A DNA stretch of 64,000 nucleotides from Pseudomonas sp. KU43P (GCF_033095865.1 NZ_AP019365.1:1089501-1153500), one strand, 5' to 3'. Counted from the stretch's first letter, positions 9,939 through 20,110 are shown. Notes: generated by a model from the sequence alone, not told the origin. Made by a program: numbers and translations.

Positions 9939-10400
9939 ATGCAGCACTGGAAACGCACCACTCAAGCTGCCAATCGCTTGTTCGAACAGGGCGATTTGGT
10001 TGATGCGCGGGAACTCTACCTGCAAGCACTGGCCCTGGCCCAGGTGCTGTTCGAGCGCTGGCATGACGTCGATGAGGCGGTGGCGGCGTTCGTCATCGCC
10101 CACCACAACTTGGCCGACCTGCACCTGCGGCTGAATCAGCCTCAGGAAAGCGCTGACTACCTGTGTGCGGCTCACCAGCGCCTGCTGCAGGCCAGCCAGG
10201 AATCCCGGCTGCCGCAGGTGCTGCGAGCTGCAGCGCTGCGCCACAGCGGGCGTACCTACACCGAGCTGCTGAGCTTCATCGCCGAATACGGCCAGTACCC
10301 GCGTACCGAACGCCTGCTCAATCGTCACACCCCGGGGGCCAGCGAGCTGGCCGGCCGGGCTGAAGTGACACCTTGCCCCCCAATCTACGGAATCCATTGA
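9939..10400 (+). CDS. Uncharacterised helical protein of the fumC-sodA operon (PA4469-like)
   Basis: A 153-residue protein predicted to be nearly all helical. The pattern of the first 110 residues (for example [20 protein letters not shown] and [20 protein letters not shown]) looks like two or three degenerate tetratricopeptide-type helical hairpins, suggesting a scaffold or binding role. No catalytic motif. By position it corresponds to the unnamed third gene of the P. aeruginosa fagA-fumC-orf-sodA operon. It lies 27 bases after fumC and one base before the sodA start codon, so it is co-transcribed and probably iron-repressed. Function unknown. Confidence 0.8.
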   Translation: MQHWKRTTQAANRLFEQGDLVDARELYLQALALAQVLFERWHDVDEAVAAFVIAHHNLADLHLRLNQPQESADYLCAAHQRLLQASQESRLPQVLRAAALRHSGRTYTELLSFIAEYGQYPRTERLLNRHTPGASELAGRAEVTPCPPIYGIH

Positions 10401-10401
10401 C

Positions 10402-11013
10402 ATGCCCCATACCTTGCCTGCGTTGCCCTATGCCTACAACGCGCTGGAACCGCACATCGACACCCAGACCATGGAGATTCACCACACCAAGCATCACCAG
10501 ACCTACGTCAACGGCATCAATGCAGCCATCGAAGGCACCGAATGGGCCGAGTGGCCGGTTGAAAAGCTGGTCGGTGCGGTCAGCCAGTTGCCGGAGAGCC
10601 TGCGAGGGGCGGTGATCAACCACGGTGGTGGCCATGCCAACCACTCATTGTTCTGGACCGTCATGTCGCCACAGGGCGGCGGCCAACCGAAGGGGCAGGT
10701 GGCCAAGGCCATCGAGGCCGAGCTGGGTGGTTTCGACGCCTTCAAGGACGCTTTCACCAAGGCCGCCCTGACGCGCTTTGGCAGTGGTTGGGCCTGGTTG
10801 AGCGTCACGCCAGAAAAGACCCTGGTGGTGGAAAGCAGCGGTAACCAGGACAGCCCGTTGATGCACGGCAACACACCCATTCTCGGCCTGGATGTCTGGG
10901 AACACGCCTACTACCTGAAGTATCAGAACCGCCGTCCGGAATACATCGGTGCCTTCTACAACGTCATCGATTGGGCGCAAGTGGAACGTCGTTACCTTGA
11001 AGCCCTGAAGTGA
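10402..11013 (+). CDS. sodA: Superoxide dismutase, Mn type
   Basis: Superoxide dismutase of 203 residues that turns superoxide into hydrogen peroxide and oxygen in the cytoplasm. The N-terminal helix with the metal histidine ([13 protein letters not shown], residues about 25-37), the [13 protein letters not shown] segment and the C-terminal [15 protein letters not shown] metal-binding signature are all present. Residues such as GGGQPKG and the operon context favour the manganese form, which replaces FeSOD in iron starvation. It starts two bases after the preceding gene stop, deep in the Fur-controlled operon. Confidence 0.93.
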   Translation: MPHTLPALPYAYNALEPHIDTQTMEIHHTKHHQTYVNGINAAIEGTEWAEWPVEKLVGAVSQLPESLRGAVINHGGGHANHSLFWTVMSPQGGGQPKGQVAKAIEAELGGFDAFKDAFTKAALTRFGSGWAWLSVTPEKTLVVESSGNQDSPLMHGNTPILGLDVWEHAYYLKYQNRRPEYIGAFYNVIDWAQVERRYLEALK

Positions 11014-11024
11014 GTCGAACCGGT

Positions 11025-11918
11025 ATGCGCTCGGAGGTCATGTCTGTCAGTAGTGTGCGCCTGTTCCGCCTGGCCATAGGTACGCTGTTGCTTCTGGTCG
11101 GCACGGCCTTGCTGGTGGCGCGGGGCATCGCCTGGCTGGACCTTGAGCCGCGCATGCTGCGCGCTCTCGAGGGCGGTGCGCTGTGTGCACTCGGCACGGC
11201 GCTGGGCGCGGTACCGGTGTTGGTTATTCGCAATATGCCGGTGGCCCTGGCCGATACCTTGCTGGGTTTTGGCGCCGGGGTGATGCTGGCAGCCACTGCG
11301 TTTTCCCTGATCATTCCTGGGCTGGATGCTGCCCAGTCTATCGGCTTCAGCCCATGGGGCGCCGGCGCCCTGATCAGCTTCGGTCTGCTGTTCGGGGCAA
11401 TGTGCCTGTTCGTTGTCGATCTGAAGGTGTCCGGTGCGTCGCCGGAGGCATTGGTCGGCAGCGAGCAGCAACCGGTGATCGCGGCGCGGATCTGGCTGTT
11501 CGTGATTGCCATCATTGCTCACAACATTCCCGAAGGCATGGCCATCGGCGTATCGGCCGGTGGTGGAATGGCCGATGCCGACAGCCTGGCGATGGGCATT
11601 GCGTTGCAGGATGTTCCCGAGGGCCTGGTGATTGCGCTGGTGCTGGCGGGGGCGGGCATGCCGCGCATCAAGGCGTTTCTGATTGGCGCCGCGTCTGGCC
11701 TGGTGGAACCGTTGGCGGCGGTGTTGTGTGCGTGGCTGGTGAATGTCGCCGAGTTGCTGTTGCCGTTGGGCCTGGCTTGCGCGGCGGGGGCGATGTTGCT
11801 GGTGGTGACTCAGGAAATCATTCCCGAATCGCGCAGCAATGGGCATCACCGGCTGGCCAGCCTGGGGCTGTGCGTTGGGTTCTGCCTGATGATGGTGATG
11901 GATACGGCGATGTCTTGA
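11025..11918 (+). CDS. ZIP-family divalent metal transporter
   Basis: Inner-membrane protein of about 297 residues with roughly eight hydrophobic segments. The ZIP metal-site motifs are clear: HNIPEGMAIGVSAGG in TM4 and ALQDVPEGLVIAL in TM5. ZIP proteins bring Zn, Mn or Fe into the cytoplasm; behind Mn-SOD in an iron-starvation operon, Mn uptake is an attractive but unproven idea. The start is uncertain: a GTG at 11010 overlaps the sodA stop, an ATG lies at 11025 and another at 11040, the last with GGAGG only two bases upstream. It closes the operon and is followed by a REP pair. Confidence 0.88.
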   Translation: MRSEVMSVSSVRLFRLAIGTLLLLVGTALLVARGIAWLDLEPRMLRALEGGALCALGTALGAVPVLVIRNMPVALADTLLGFGAGVMLAATAFSLIIPGLDAAQSIGFSPWGAGALISFGLLFGAMCLFVVDLKVSGASPEALVGSEQQPVIAARIWLFVIAIIAHNIPEGMAIGVSAGGGMADADSLAMGIALQDVPEGLVIALVLAGAGMPRIKAFLIGAASGLVEPLAAVLCAWLVNVAELLLPLGLACAAGAMLLVVTQEIIPESRSNGHHRLASLGLCVGFCLMMVMDTAMS

Positions 11919-11931
11919 GTTGACAATACTG

Positions 11932-12010
11932 GCCCTATCGCCGGCAAGCCGGCTCCCACAGGTACGGCGCTATGCTTGACCTGTGGGAGCCGGCTTGCCG
12001 GCGATAGGGC
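11932..12010. repeat. REP inverted pair (copy 1)
   Basis: Two arms of 32 bases (11932-11963 and 11979-12010) are perfect reverse complements around a 15-base loop. Each contains the core GCCGGCAAGCCGGCTCCCAC. It lies in the gap between the convergent ZIP-transporter and ptsO genes and may also end transcription. Confidence 0.92.
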
Positions 12011-12037
12011 AGGTTCAATCAGCTTAGATGCAGCGGC

Positions 12038-12310
12038 TCACTCGCCTTCGTCGAAGTAGTTGTTGATCAACGCTACCAGCGCTTCCAGCGCTTCGTTGTC
12101 CTGCTCGCCCTCGGTATGCAGGTGCACTTGGGTGCCTTTGCCCGCCGCGAGCATCATCACGGCCATGATGCTCTTGCCGTCCACCATTTTGTCTGGCGCA
12201 CGCCCCACCCGCACCTGGCAAGGGAAGCGCCCGGCCACGCCAACGAACTTGGCGGCCGCCCGGGCATGCAGCCCCAGCTTGTTGATGATGGTGATTTCGC
12301 GGGCGGGCAT
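12038..12310 (-). CDS. ptsO: NPr, HPr-like phosphocarrier of the nitrogen PTS
   Basis: HPr-family phosphocarrier of 90 residues. The phosphorylatable His15 is in the motif NKLGLHARAAAKF, and the regulatory-helix region MVDGKSIMAVMMLAAGKG is normal. NPr passes phosphate from PtsP to EIIA-Ntr (PtsN), a regulatory rather than sugar-transport relay. The frame stays open far upstream, but the ATG at 12310 gives the family length and lies just after rapZ (20-base gap). Last gene of the rpoN-hpf-ptsN-rapZ-ptsO cluster. Confidence 0.93.
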   Translation of the reverse strand: MPAREITIINKLGLHARAAAKFVGVAGRFPCQVRVGRAPDKMVDGKSIMAVMMLAAGKGTQVHLHTEGEQDNEALEALVALINNYFDEGE

Positions 12311-12330
12311 CGTGGGGCGGATCCTGTGGG

Positions 12331-13185
12331 CTAGAGGTCGCGGTGGCGGACCTGGACGTTTTTCAGGGACTGTTGCAGCAGCTGGCCAAGGCGTTCGGTG
12401 ATATAGACCGAACGGTGATGGCCGCCGGTGCAGCCGATGGCGATGGTGACATAGGCGCGGTTGCTGGCGGCGAAGCGCGGCAGCCATTTGAGCAGGTAAC
12501 TGGAAATGTCGTTGAACATTTCTTCGACATCCGGCTGGGCGGCGAGATAGTCGATAACTGGCTGTTCCAGGCCGGAATGCTCACGCAGCTCGGGTTTCCA
12601 GTACGGGTTGGGCAGGCAGCGCACGTCGAACACCAGGTCGGCATCGACCGGCATCCCGCGCTTGAAGCCGAACGACTCGACCAGGAACGCGGTGCCAGGC
12701 TCAGGCTGGTTGAGCAGGCGCAGCTTGATCGTGTCGCGCAGTTGATAGAGGTTGAGATTGGTGGTGTCGATCTTCAGGTCGGCAAGGTCGGAGATCGGCC
12801 CCAGCAACTCGCTTTCCACGCGGATCGCTTCGGCCAGCGAACGGTCGGCGTTGGTCAGCGGGTGACGGCGACGGGTTTCGGAAAAGCGCTTTAGCAGCGT
12901 TTCTTCATCGGCGTCGAGAAACAGCACATCACACTTGATATGGCGGCCGCGGGCTTCCGAAAGCAGCTCGGGAAAACGTGACAGGTGGCTGGGCAGGTTG
13001 CGCGCATCGATCGAGACGGCCACTTTCGGCTGCAACAGCTCGGTGTTGATCAGCGCATTCTCCGCCAGTTGCGGCAGCAAGCCGGCCGGCAGGTTGTCGA
13101 TGACGTAGTAGCCGTTGTCTTCCAGCACATCGAGGGCGGTACTCTTGCCGGAGCCGGACCGGCCGCTGACGATGATCAGGCGCAT
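12331..13185 (-). CDS. rapZ: RNase adapter RapZ (YvcJ-family P-loop protein)
   Basis: Protein of 284 residues with a Walker A motif GRSGSGKST at residues 8-16 and the conserved C-terminal domain ([15 protein letters not shown], then [14 protein letters not shown]). In E. coli RapZ guides RNase E to the GlmZ sRNA and so controls glucosamine-6-phosphate synthase; in Pseudomonas the target is not established. It starts two bases after the ptsN stop. The same cluster with rpoN and the nitrogen-PTS genes is widespread in gammaproteobacteria. Confidence 0.94.
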   Translation of the reverse strand: MRLIIVSGRSGSGKSTALDVLEDNGYYVIDNLPAGLLPQLAENALINTELLQPKVAVSIDARNLPSHLSRFPELLSEARGRHIKCDVLFLDADEETLLKRFSETRRRHPLTNADRSLAEAIRVESELLGPISDLADLKIDTTNLNLYQLRDTIKLRLLNQPEPGTAFLVESFGFKRGMPVDADLVFDVRCLPNPYWKPELREHSGLEQPVIDYLAAQPDVEEMFNDISSYLLKWLPRFAASNRAYVTIAIGCTGGHHRSVYITERLGQLLQQSLKNVQVRHRDL

Positions 13186-13187
13186 GT

Positions 13188-13652
13188 TCAGTGCTCGTTC
13201 TGTGCGTCCAGGACAACCTGGTACAGGGCCTCGCTGCTGTGAGCAGCACGCAGGCGCTCGCGAACTTCCTTGCGATCGAGCATGCTGGCGATCTGGCGCA
13301 GCAGTTCCAGATGGGCATCGGTAGCGGCCTCTGGCACCAGCAGGACGAACAGCAAATCGACCGGTGCGCCATCGATGGCGTCATAGTCGATCGGAGCATC
13401 CAGGTGCAGCAGGGCGCTGACGGGTGAAAGGCACCCTTCGAGCCGGCAGTGGGGAATGGCAATGCCATTGCCGAAACCAGTGGAGCCGAGTTTTTCCCGG
13501 GCGATGAGCTTTTCGAAGACGTCTTGCATCTCAAGCTCGGGTACTTGCTCGGCAATCAGGTTGGCGACCTTTTCCAGGGCGCGCTTCTTGCTGCCGCCCG
13601 GCACGTTCACCAAGGAACGGCCGGGGGTCAGGATGGTTTCAAGTCGGATCAT
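13188..13652 (-). CDS. ptsN: EIIA-Ntr of the nitrogen PTS
   Basis: EIIA domain of the fructose/mannitol class, 154 residues. The phosphorylation site His68 is in [12 protein letters not shown]. The protein is phosphorylated by NPr (ptsO, same cluster) and acts as a regulator: in P. putida it is known to affect sigma-54 promoters, potassium handling and carbon metabolism. Two bases separate it from rapZ, and 12 bases from hpf upstream. Confidence 0.95.
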   Translation of the reverse strand: MIRLETILTPGRSLVNVPGGSKKRALEKVANLIAEQVPELEMQDVFEKLIAREKLGSTGFGNGIAIPHCRLEGCLSPVSALLHLDAPIDYDAIDGAPVDLLFVLLVPEAATDAHLELLRQIASMLDRKEVRERLRAAHSSEALYQVVLDAQNEH

Positions 13653-13664
13653 GGATGAGGGGGA

Positions 13665-13973
13665 TCAGCGGGCGGCTGCACCTTGCAGCAGGCTTTGCTG
13701 TTTTTCCTTGTGTTTTTTCAATTGGCGGTCGAGCTTGTCGGCCAAGGCGTCGATCGCTGCATACATGTCTTCGTGTTCCGCGTTGGCAACCACTTCGCCG
13801 CCAGGAATCTGCACGGTCGCTTCGACCTTCTGTTGCAGCTTCTCGACCTTCATGATGACCTGCACGTTGGTAATCTTGTCGAAGTGACTCTCCACCCTGG
13901 CAAGCTTTTCAAGCACGTAATCGCGCAGCGGCTGGGTGACTTCTACATGCTGTCCACTGATATTGACTTGCAT
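13665..13973 (-). CDS. hpf: Ribosome hibernation promoting factor (short form)
   Basis: A 102-residue protein of the HPF/YfiA family that binds the 30S decoding site in stationary phase and helps form 100S dimers. The start at 13973 (MQVNISGQHVEV) has an excellent AAGGAG ribosome-binding site, and the longer upstream frame is not needed. Length fits the short HPF class that lacks the dimerising C-terminal domain. It follows rpoN by 78 bases that contain a small hairpin. Confidence 0.93.
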   Translation of the reverse strand: MQVNISGQHVEVTQPLRDYVLEKLARVESHFDKITNVQVIMKVEKLQQKVEATVQIPGGEVVANAEHEDMYAAIDALADKLDRQLKKHKEKQQSLLQGAAAR

Positions 13974-14003
13974 ACAGCTTCTCCTTTGTTGCCCGTGCAT
14001 AAA

Positions 14004-14026
14004 GAGGCAGGTATTGCACCTGCCCC
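14004..14026 (-). other. Small intercistronic hairpin between rpoN and hpf
   Basis: GGCAGGT (14006-14012) pairs with ACCTGCC (14018-14024) with a five-base loop. Read on the minus strand it is followed by TCTTTA, too weak for a sure terminator; it could partially uncouple hpf from rpoN transcription or mark a processing site. Confidence 0.35.
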
Positions 14027-14051
14027 ACAAACGCTGTGGCACACCCAGGGG

Positions 14052-15545
14052 CTACATCAGTCGCTTGCGCTCGCTCGACGGTGCGATGCCGAGGGACTCG
14101 CGGTACTTGGCGACGGTGCGACGGGCTACCTGGATGCCTTGTGCCTCCAGTAAACCAGCGATCTTGCTGTCACTCAATGGCTTTTTCTGATTTTCCGCCG
14201 CAACCAGTTTCTTGATGATCGCGCGGATCGCCGTGGACGAGCATTCACCGCCCTCGGCGGTGCTGACGTGGCTGGAGAAAAAGTATTTCAGTTCGTAGAT
14301 GCCGCGCGGCGTGTGCATGTATTTCTGCGTGGTGACCCGCGATATGGTCGACTCGTGCATGCCCACTGCTTCGGCGATATCGTGCAGCACCAGCGGCTTC
14401 ATGGCTTCGTCGCCGTGGTCGAGGAAACCACGCTGGTGTTCGACGATCTGTGTGGCCACCTTCATCAGTGTTTCATTGCGGCTTTGCAGGCTCTTGATGA
14501 ACCAGCGCGCCTCTTGCAGCTGGTTGCGCATGAAGGTGTTGTCGGCGCTGGTGTCGGCGCGGCGGACGAAGCCTGCGTACTGCGGGTTGACCCGCAGCCG
14601 TGGGATCGCCTCCTGGTTCAGTTCGACCAGCCAGCGCTCGCTGTCCTTGCGCACGATCACGTCGGGCACCACGTATTCGGGTTCGCTGGATTCGATCTGC
14701 GAGCCTGGGCGCGGGTTGAGGCTCTGCACCAATTCGATGACCTGGCGCAGCTCATCTTCCTTGAGCTTCATGCGGCGCATGAGCTGGCTGTAGTCGCGGC
14801 TGCCGAGCAGGTCGATGAAATCGCTGACCAGGCGCTGGGCTTCGCTCATCCAGGGGGTGCTGGAAGGTAGCTGGCGCAGTTGCAGCAACAGGCATTCACC
14901 CAGGTTGCGCGCGCCTACCCCGGCGGGCTCGAACTGCTGGATGCGGTGCAGCACCGCTTCGACCTCGTCCAGTTCGATATCCAGCTCAGGGTCGAAACCG
15001 GCACAGATCTCTTCGAGCGTGTCTTCCAGGTAGCCTTGGCCGTTGATGCTGTCGATCAGGGTGACGGCGATCAGGCGGTCGGTGTCGGACATCGGTGCCA
15101 GGTTCAGTTGCCACAGCAGGTGGCTCTGCAGGCTCTCGCCGGCAGATGTGCGGGTGGTGAAGTCCCACTCGTCGTCATCGTTGCTCGGCAGGCTGCTGGC
15201 GCTGGTCTGGTAGATGTCTTCCCAGGCGGTGTCGACCGGAAGCTCGTTGGGGATGCGCTCGTTCCACTCACCCTCTTCCAGGGTTTCGGCACTGCTGGTG
15301 CTTTCCTGGAAGCTGTTGTCCTGCGCTTCGGCGACTGGCTTGTTCTCGGCGTTGTCCGCCATAGGGTCGCTGTTGTCGAAGTCGTCGCCGTCTTCCTGAC
15401 GTTCGAGCATCGGATTGGACTCCAGCGCCTCCTGGATTTCCTGCTGCAGGTCCAGGGTGGAAAGCTGAAGTAGGCGAATGGCCTGTTGCAACTGCGGGGT
15501 CATCGTCAGTTGCTGGCCCATTTTTAGGACGAGCGATGGTTTCAT
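14052..15545 (-). CDS. rpoN: RNA polymerase sigma-54 factor
   Basis: Sigma-54, 497 residues, the P. putida length. Region I is the glutamine- and leucine-rich start ([17 protein letters not shown]); an acidic region II follows (about 55-125); the core-binding and HTH regions come next; and the RpoN box ([11 protein letters not shown]) that reads the -24 element is near the end. The ATG at 15545 is chosen because it begins the conserved region. It directs polymerase to -24/-12 promoters when activated by enhancer-binding proteins; one candidate target, the gcvH promoter, and one such activator are in this window. Confidence 0.97.
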   Translation of the reverse strand: MKPSLVLKMGQQLTMTPQLQQAIRLLQLSTLDLQQEIQEALESNPMLERQEDGDDFDNSDPMADNAENKPVAEAQDNSFQESTSSAETLEEGEWNERIPNELPVDTAWEDIYQTSASSLPSNDDDEWDFTTRTSAGESLQSHLLWQLNLAPMSDTDRLIAVTLIDSINGQGYLEDTLEEICAGFDPELDIELDEVEAVLHRIQQFEPAGVGARNLGECLLLQLRQLPSSTPWMSEAQRLVSDFIDLLGSRDYSQLMRRMKLKEDELRQVIELVQSLNPRPGSQIESSEPEYVVPDVIVRKDSERWLVELNQEAIPRLRVNPQYAGFVRRADTSADNTFMRNQLQEARWFIKSLQSRNETLMKVATQIVEHQRGFLDHGDEAMKPLVLHDIAEAVGMHESTISRVTTQKYMHTPRGIYELKYFFSSHVSTAEGGECSSTAIRAIIKKLVAAENQKKPLSDSKIAGLLEAQGIQVARRTVAKYRESLGIAPSSERKRLM

Positions 15546-15720
15546 GGCAGGGGCTAAATACCTTGTTCGCCGGCGCGCATGCGCCATCCACTACACGAGG
15601 GCGCCGAAGCGCCAAATTCAAGCAAGTTTTATGCCTTAAATTGTAGCGTTTGCCTAGAGCACTGTAACAACTTAAGCCCCGTCAAGGGCGGTTTGCCAGT
15701 GCTCCAGGCCTACCTCGGAT

Positions 15721-16446
<726 letters not shown>

Positions 16447-16971
16447 TTACTCGGCCTTCTTCTTCGGCTGGATCACCATGTCGATACGCTGACGTGGTTG
16501 AGTCACGTTACCACCGCGACCGGCGGTCGCAACCTGGGTCTTGGTGTTGTAGACGATCTTCTCGCCTTCGGTGGTGTTGCCTTCGTTCTCGACTTTGGCG
16601 CGGTCGGTGAGGATCACCATGTCTTTCTGCGCCTGGTACTGGATGGTAATTGCCCAGCCTTTCATCTTGTCGGGCTTGGCGGTGCTCTGCTGCTGCTCGA
16701 AATAGGCCAGGTTGCCCACCGAGGTGACCACGTCGATGTCGCCGTTGGCGGCGCGGGTCATCGTCACGGTGTTGCCTTTGATCATCATGGAGCCTTGGGT
16801 GATGATCACGTCACCGGTGTAGGTGGCCACGCCTTGCTTGTCGTCCAGGTGCGCGTTGTCGGCCTGGATGCGGATAGGCTGGTCACGGTCGGTCGGCAGG
16901 GCGAAGGCGCTCGCGCTTCCCAGTGCTGCGCTCAGGCTGAGCAAAAGGGGGAGGGTTTTAACGAGCCTCAT
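16447..16971 (-). CDS. lptA: LptA, periplasmic LPS bridge protein
   Basis: OstA/LptA-family protein of 174 residues. A signal peptide is visible (Lys then LPLLLSLSAALGSASAFA, cleavage near residue 25), followed by the beta-jellyroll repeat region (QPIRIQADNAHLDDKQGV, YTGDVIITQGSMMIKG). LptA units stack into the bridge that carries LPS across the periplasm. Its start overlaps the lptC end by 14 bases, indicating translational coupling. Confidence 0.95.
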   Translation of the reverse strand: MRLVKTLPLLLSLSAALGSASAFALPTDRDQPIRIQADNAHLDDKQGVATYTGDVIITQGSMMIKGNTVTMTRAANGDIDVVTSVGNLAYFEQQQSTAKPDKMKGWAITIQYQAQKDMVILTDRAKVENEGNTTEGEKIVYNTKTQVATAGRGGNVTQPRQRIDMVIQPKKKAE

Positions 16972-17530
16972 ACTGTCCTCTTACGTTAGAAAGCAGGTCC
17001 ATCCTGCCTTCTTTCAAATACGCTTTCATTCCCTTGCCTGTGGTCGTGCCACCGGCGCCGTCGATTCTAACGGCTTGCTCGGTCTGCGCATATTGCTTCT
17101 GTGGGAATACGGTCATGCGCGAGCTGGTAATGATGAGTTCGCGCTGTTTTTCGTCAGTGCGGGCGACACGCACCTGGTCGATCAGTTCGACCTCGCTGCC
17201 GTCGGGGTTGACCTCGGCGCGAACGCTCTGCACATGCCATGGGTACTCCGTACCCCTGTACATATGCAGGTCCGGCGTGGTCAGCAGTGTGACCTCGCTG
17301 GCCTTGAGGTGTTCGACCTTGTCGGCAGTCATTTCGTACTGCAGCTTGCCGTCGGGAAGAAATTGCAGGCTGTGAGCGTTGGTCGCGTAGTAGTCGATGG
17401 CCGTTTCGTCCACCTCGGCCACGGGTTTGTCGAGGAAGCTTTCAGGGCTGACGTTCCAGTAGCCGATCGCCACCAGCACGGCGGCGATCAGCGTTAGCAG
17501 CACAACATTGCGGGCTTTCTTGCTGAACAT
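16958..17530 (-). CDS. lptC: LptC, membrane-anchored LPS transport protein
   Basis: A 190-residue protein with one N-terminal membrane helix (VVLLTLIAAVLVAIGYW, about residues 9-25) and a periplasmic LptC beta-jellyroll domain. It accepts LPS from LptB2FG and passes it to LptA. The gene lies eight bases after kdsC and overlaps lptA by 14 bases. Sequence divergence is normal for this family. Confidence 0.94.
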   Translation of the reverse strand: MFSKKARNVVLLTLIAAVLVAIGYWNVSPESFLDKPVAEVDETAIDYYATNAHSLQFLPDGKLQYEMTADKVEHLKASEVTLLTTPDLHMYRGTEYPWHVQSVRAEVNPDGSEVELIDQVRVARTDEKQRELIITSSRMTVFPQKQYAQTEQAVRIDGAGGTTTGKGMKAYLKEGRMDLLSNVRGQYEAR

Positions 17531-17538
17531 GGTCGGCC

Positions 17539-18063
17539 TTAGAGGTAATGGGCGTTGGCAGCGTCCAGGGTGCCCTGGGCCTGCATGATCAGTTCGCAGA
17601 ACTCGCGGGCAGCGCCTTCGCCGCCGCGCGCCTGGGTCACGCCGTGGGCGTGCTGGCGAACGAATGGCGCGGCATTGGCCACCGCCATGCCCAGGCCCAC
17701 TCGGCGAATCACCGGCAGGTCGGGCAGGTCGTCGCCCAGATAGGCGACCTGTTCATAGCTTAGGCCCAGTTCGGCGAGCAGGCCGTCGAGCACGACCATT
17801 TTGTCTTCGCGGCCCTGGAACAGGTGTGGAATACCGAGGTTCTTCGCCCGGCGCTCGACCACCGGAGTCTTGCGCCCGCTGATGATCGCCGTGGTCACGC
17901 CCGAGGCCATGAGCATTTTGATGCCGTGGCCGTCGAGGGTGTTGAAGGTCTTGAACTCGCTGCCGTCCTCGAGAAAGTACAGGCGCCCGTCGGTGAGCAC
18001 GCCGTCGACATCGAAAACCGCGAGTTTGATGGCTTTGCCGCGTTGCAGCAGATCCTGGGTCAT
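17539..18063 (-). CDS. kdsC: 3-deoxy-D-manno-octulosonate 8-phosphate phosphatase
   Basis: HAD-superfamily phosphatase of 174 residues (C0 class, no cap domain). The nucleophile motif is DVDGVLTDG at about residues 19-27, and the metal motif GDDLPDLPVIRRVGLG is near 105-120. It releases phosphate from Kdo-8-P, the last step before Kdo activation for LPS. It sits 14 bases after kdsD, in order with the Lpt genes. Confidence 0.95.
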   Translation of the reverse strand: MTQDLLQRGKAIKLAVFDVDGVLTDGRLYFLEDGSEFKTFNTLDGHGIKMLMASGVTTAIISGRKTPVVERRAKNLGIPHLFQGREDKMVVLDGLLAELGLSYEQVAYLGDDLPDLPVIRRVGLGMAVANAAPFVRQHAHGVTQARGGEGAAREFCELIMQAQGTLDAANAHYL

Positions 18064-18077
18064 TAGCAGGGTTCTCC

Positions 18078-19052
18078 TTACATCACGCCAGCGCGCAGCA
18101 GGTCGTGCATGTTCAAGGCGCCGGTCGGGCGGTCGTCCTTGTCCACGACCACCAGGGCGCTGATCTTGTGGTCTTCCATGATCTTGAGCGCTTCGGCTGC
18201 AAGCATGTCGGCGCGGGCAGTCTTGCCGTGCATGGTCATCACCTGGTCGATCAGGGTGGTGTGCACGTCGATGCTGCGATCCAGGCTGCGGCGAAGGTCA
18301 CCGTCGGTGAAGATCCCGGCCAGCTTGCCGTCGCTTTCCAGGACGACGGTCATGCCCAGGCCCTTGCGGGACATTTCCAGCAGTGCGTCCTTGAGCAGTG
18401 TGCCGCGTTGTACCTGCGGCAGCTCGTCACCGGCGTGCATCACGTTCTCGACCTTGAGCAGCAGGCGACGGCCCAGGGCGCCGCCTGGGTGCGAGAAGGC
18501 GAAGTCTTCGGCGGTGAAGCCGCGCGCTTCGAGCAGGGCAATGGCCAGCGCGTCGCCCAGTACCAGCGATGCCGTGGTGGAGGACGTGGGGGCCAGGTTC
18601 AGCGGGCAGGCCTCCTGGGCGACACGGGCGTCGAGGTTGACCTCGGCGGCCTGGGCCAGTGGGGAGTCCGGGTTGCCGGTGAGGCTGATCAACTGGATGC
18701 CAAGGCGCTTGATCAGCGGCAGCAGGGTGACGATCTCGGCGGTGCTGCCCGAATTGGACAGGGCGAGAATGACGTCATCGCGGGTGATCATGCCCATGTC
18801 ACCGTGGCTGGCTTCGGCCGGATGCACGAAGAACGCCGGAGTGCCGGTGCTGGCCAGGGTGGCGGCGATCTTGTTGCCGATATGCCCCGACTTGCCCATG
18901 CCGACGACCACGACCCGGCCCTTGCTCGCCAGGATCAGTTCGCACGCCTTGACGAAGTTGGCGTCGATACGGGCCATCAGGCCTTCTACGGCCTCGAGTT
19001 CAAGGCGCAGAGTACGCTGGGCGGATTGGATCAACTCGCTGGATTGGCTCAT
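18078..19052 (-). CDS. kdsD: Arabinose-5-phosphate isomerase
   Basis: A 324-residue enzyme with an N-terminal SIS sugar-isomerase domain (GMGKSGHIGNKIAATLASTG at about 52-71; SNSGSTAEIV near 97) and two C-terminal CBS domains. It makes D-arabinose 5-phosphate from ribulose 5-phosphate, the first step of Kdo synthesis. First gene of the kdsD-kdsC-lptCAB run and divergent from mlaF. Confidence 0.95.
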   Translation of the reverse strand: MSQSSELIQSAQRTLRLELEAVEGLMARIDANFVKACELILASKGRVVVVGMGKSGHIGNKIAATLASTGTPAFFVHPAEASHGDMGMITRDDVILALSNSGSTAEIVTLLPLIKRLGIQLISLTGNPDSPLAQAAEVNLDARVAQEACPLNLAPTSSTTASLVLGDALAIALLEARGFTAEDFAFSHPGGALGRRLLLKVENVMHAGDELPQVQRGTLLKDALLEMSRKGLGMTVVLESDGKLAGIFTDGDLRRSLDRSIDVHTTLIDQVMTMHGKTARADMLAAEALKIMEDHKISALVVVDKDDRPTGALNMHDLLRAGVM

Positions 19053-19085
19053 GTGTCAAAAACGATGCCTGATGAAAAGGCGGCG

Positions 19086-19091
19086 ATTATA
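19086..19091 (-). promoter_or_regulatory. Candidate -10 element for kdsD
   Basis: TATAAT on the minus strand, 34 bases before the kdsD start and inside the short palindrome GCGGCTATAATCGCCGC. No convincing -35 is seen at the right spacing. Confidence 0.35.
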
Positions 19092-19180
19092 GCCGCAATG
19101 TAAGAAAGCCTCACCCTTTCGATTGCGCTGACAAATGTCATGAAAGCCTGTCGTTGGCCTGAACGACTCGTTTCATGGCC

Positions 19181-19210
19181 TTGGGGGCGCGCTGTGAGCG
19201 GTGCTATAGT
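19181..19210 (+). promoter_or_regulatory. Candidate sigma-70 promoter of the mla operon
   Basis: TTGGGG (19181-19186) and TATAGT (19205-19210) are 18 bases apart, about 90 bases upstream of mlaF. This is the best promoter-like pair in the 248-base kdsD/mlaF divergent gap. Confidence 0.5.
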
Positions 19211-19300
19211 TCGCCGCTATTCGGCCCGTCAGGGGCGCGTGTGCCTTCATGAAGGGGGCCGGCGTCCATTAGGACGAGGCTGCACTAGCAAGGAGTCTAG

Positions 19301-20110
19301 ATGAGTGTGGATAGCGCCTACGCGGTCGAGTTGAAGGGAGTCACCTTCAAGCGCGGTTCGCGCAGCATTTTCAGCAACGTCGACATACGCATCCCGCGTG
19401 GCAAGGTCACCGGTATCATGGGCCCGTCGGGCTGCGGCAAGACGACGCTGCTTCGTTTGATGGGGGCTCAGTTGCGCCCGTCGAGCGGTGAGGTATGGGT
19501 GGCCGGGCAGAACCTGCCGAGCCTGTCGCGCAGCGACCTGTTCGATGCGCGCAAGCAGATGGGCGTGCTGTTCCAGAGCGGTGCGCTGTTCACCGACCTC
19601 GATGTGTTCGAGAACGTCGCGTTCCCGCTGCGTGTGCATACCCAGCTTTCGGACGAGATGATCCGCGATATCGTGCTGATGAAACTGCAGGCCGTTGGCC
19701 TGCGCGGGGCCATCGACCTGATGCCCGATGAGCTGTCGGGTGGCATGAAACGTCGGGTGGCACTGGCCAGGGCAATCGCGCTCGATCCGCAGATCCTCAT
19801 GTACGACGAGCCGTTCGTCGGCCAGGATCCGATCGCCATGGGCGTGCTCGTGCGGCTGATCCGTCTGCTCAACGATGCCCTGGGCATCACCAGCATCGTG
19901 GTGTCCCATGACCTGGCGGAAACTGCCAGCATCGCCGACTACATCTACGTGGTGGGTGATGGTCAGGTATTGGGCCAGGGTACCCCGGACGAGTTGATGG
20001 GCTCGGACAATCCGCGCATTCGCCAGTTCATGAAAGGCGACCCGGACGGCCCGGTGCCATTCCACTTCCCTGCGCCTGACTACCGCGCCGATCTGCTGGG
20101 GGCGCGTTGA
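19301..20110 (+). CDS. mlaF: MlaF (Ttg2A), ATPase of the phospholipid transporter
   Basis: ABC ATPase of 269 residues with Walker [10 protein letters not shown] (about 41-49), signature [16 protein letters not shown] and Walker [13 protein letters not shown]. It energises the MlaFEDB complex, which moves phospholipids between the inner membrane and periplasmic MlaC to keep the outer membrane asymmetric. In P. putida the operon is known as ttg2 because mutants lose toluene tolerance. A good AAGGAG precedes the ATG, and its stop overlaps the mlaE start by one base. Confidence 0.96.
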   Translation: MSVDSAYAVELKGVTFKRGSRSIFSNVDIRIPRGKVTGIMGPSGCGKTTLLRLMGAQLRPSSGEVWVAGQNLPSLSRSDLFDARKQMGVLFQSGALFTDLDVFENVAFPLRVHTQLSDEMIRDIVLMKLQAVGLRGAIDLMPDELSGGMKRRVALARAIALDPQILMYDEPFVGQDPIAMGVLVRLIRLLNDALGITSIVVSHDLAETASIADYIYVVGDGQVLGQGTPDELMGSDNPRIRQFMKGDPDGPVPFHFPAPDYRADLLGAR

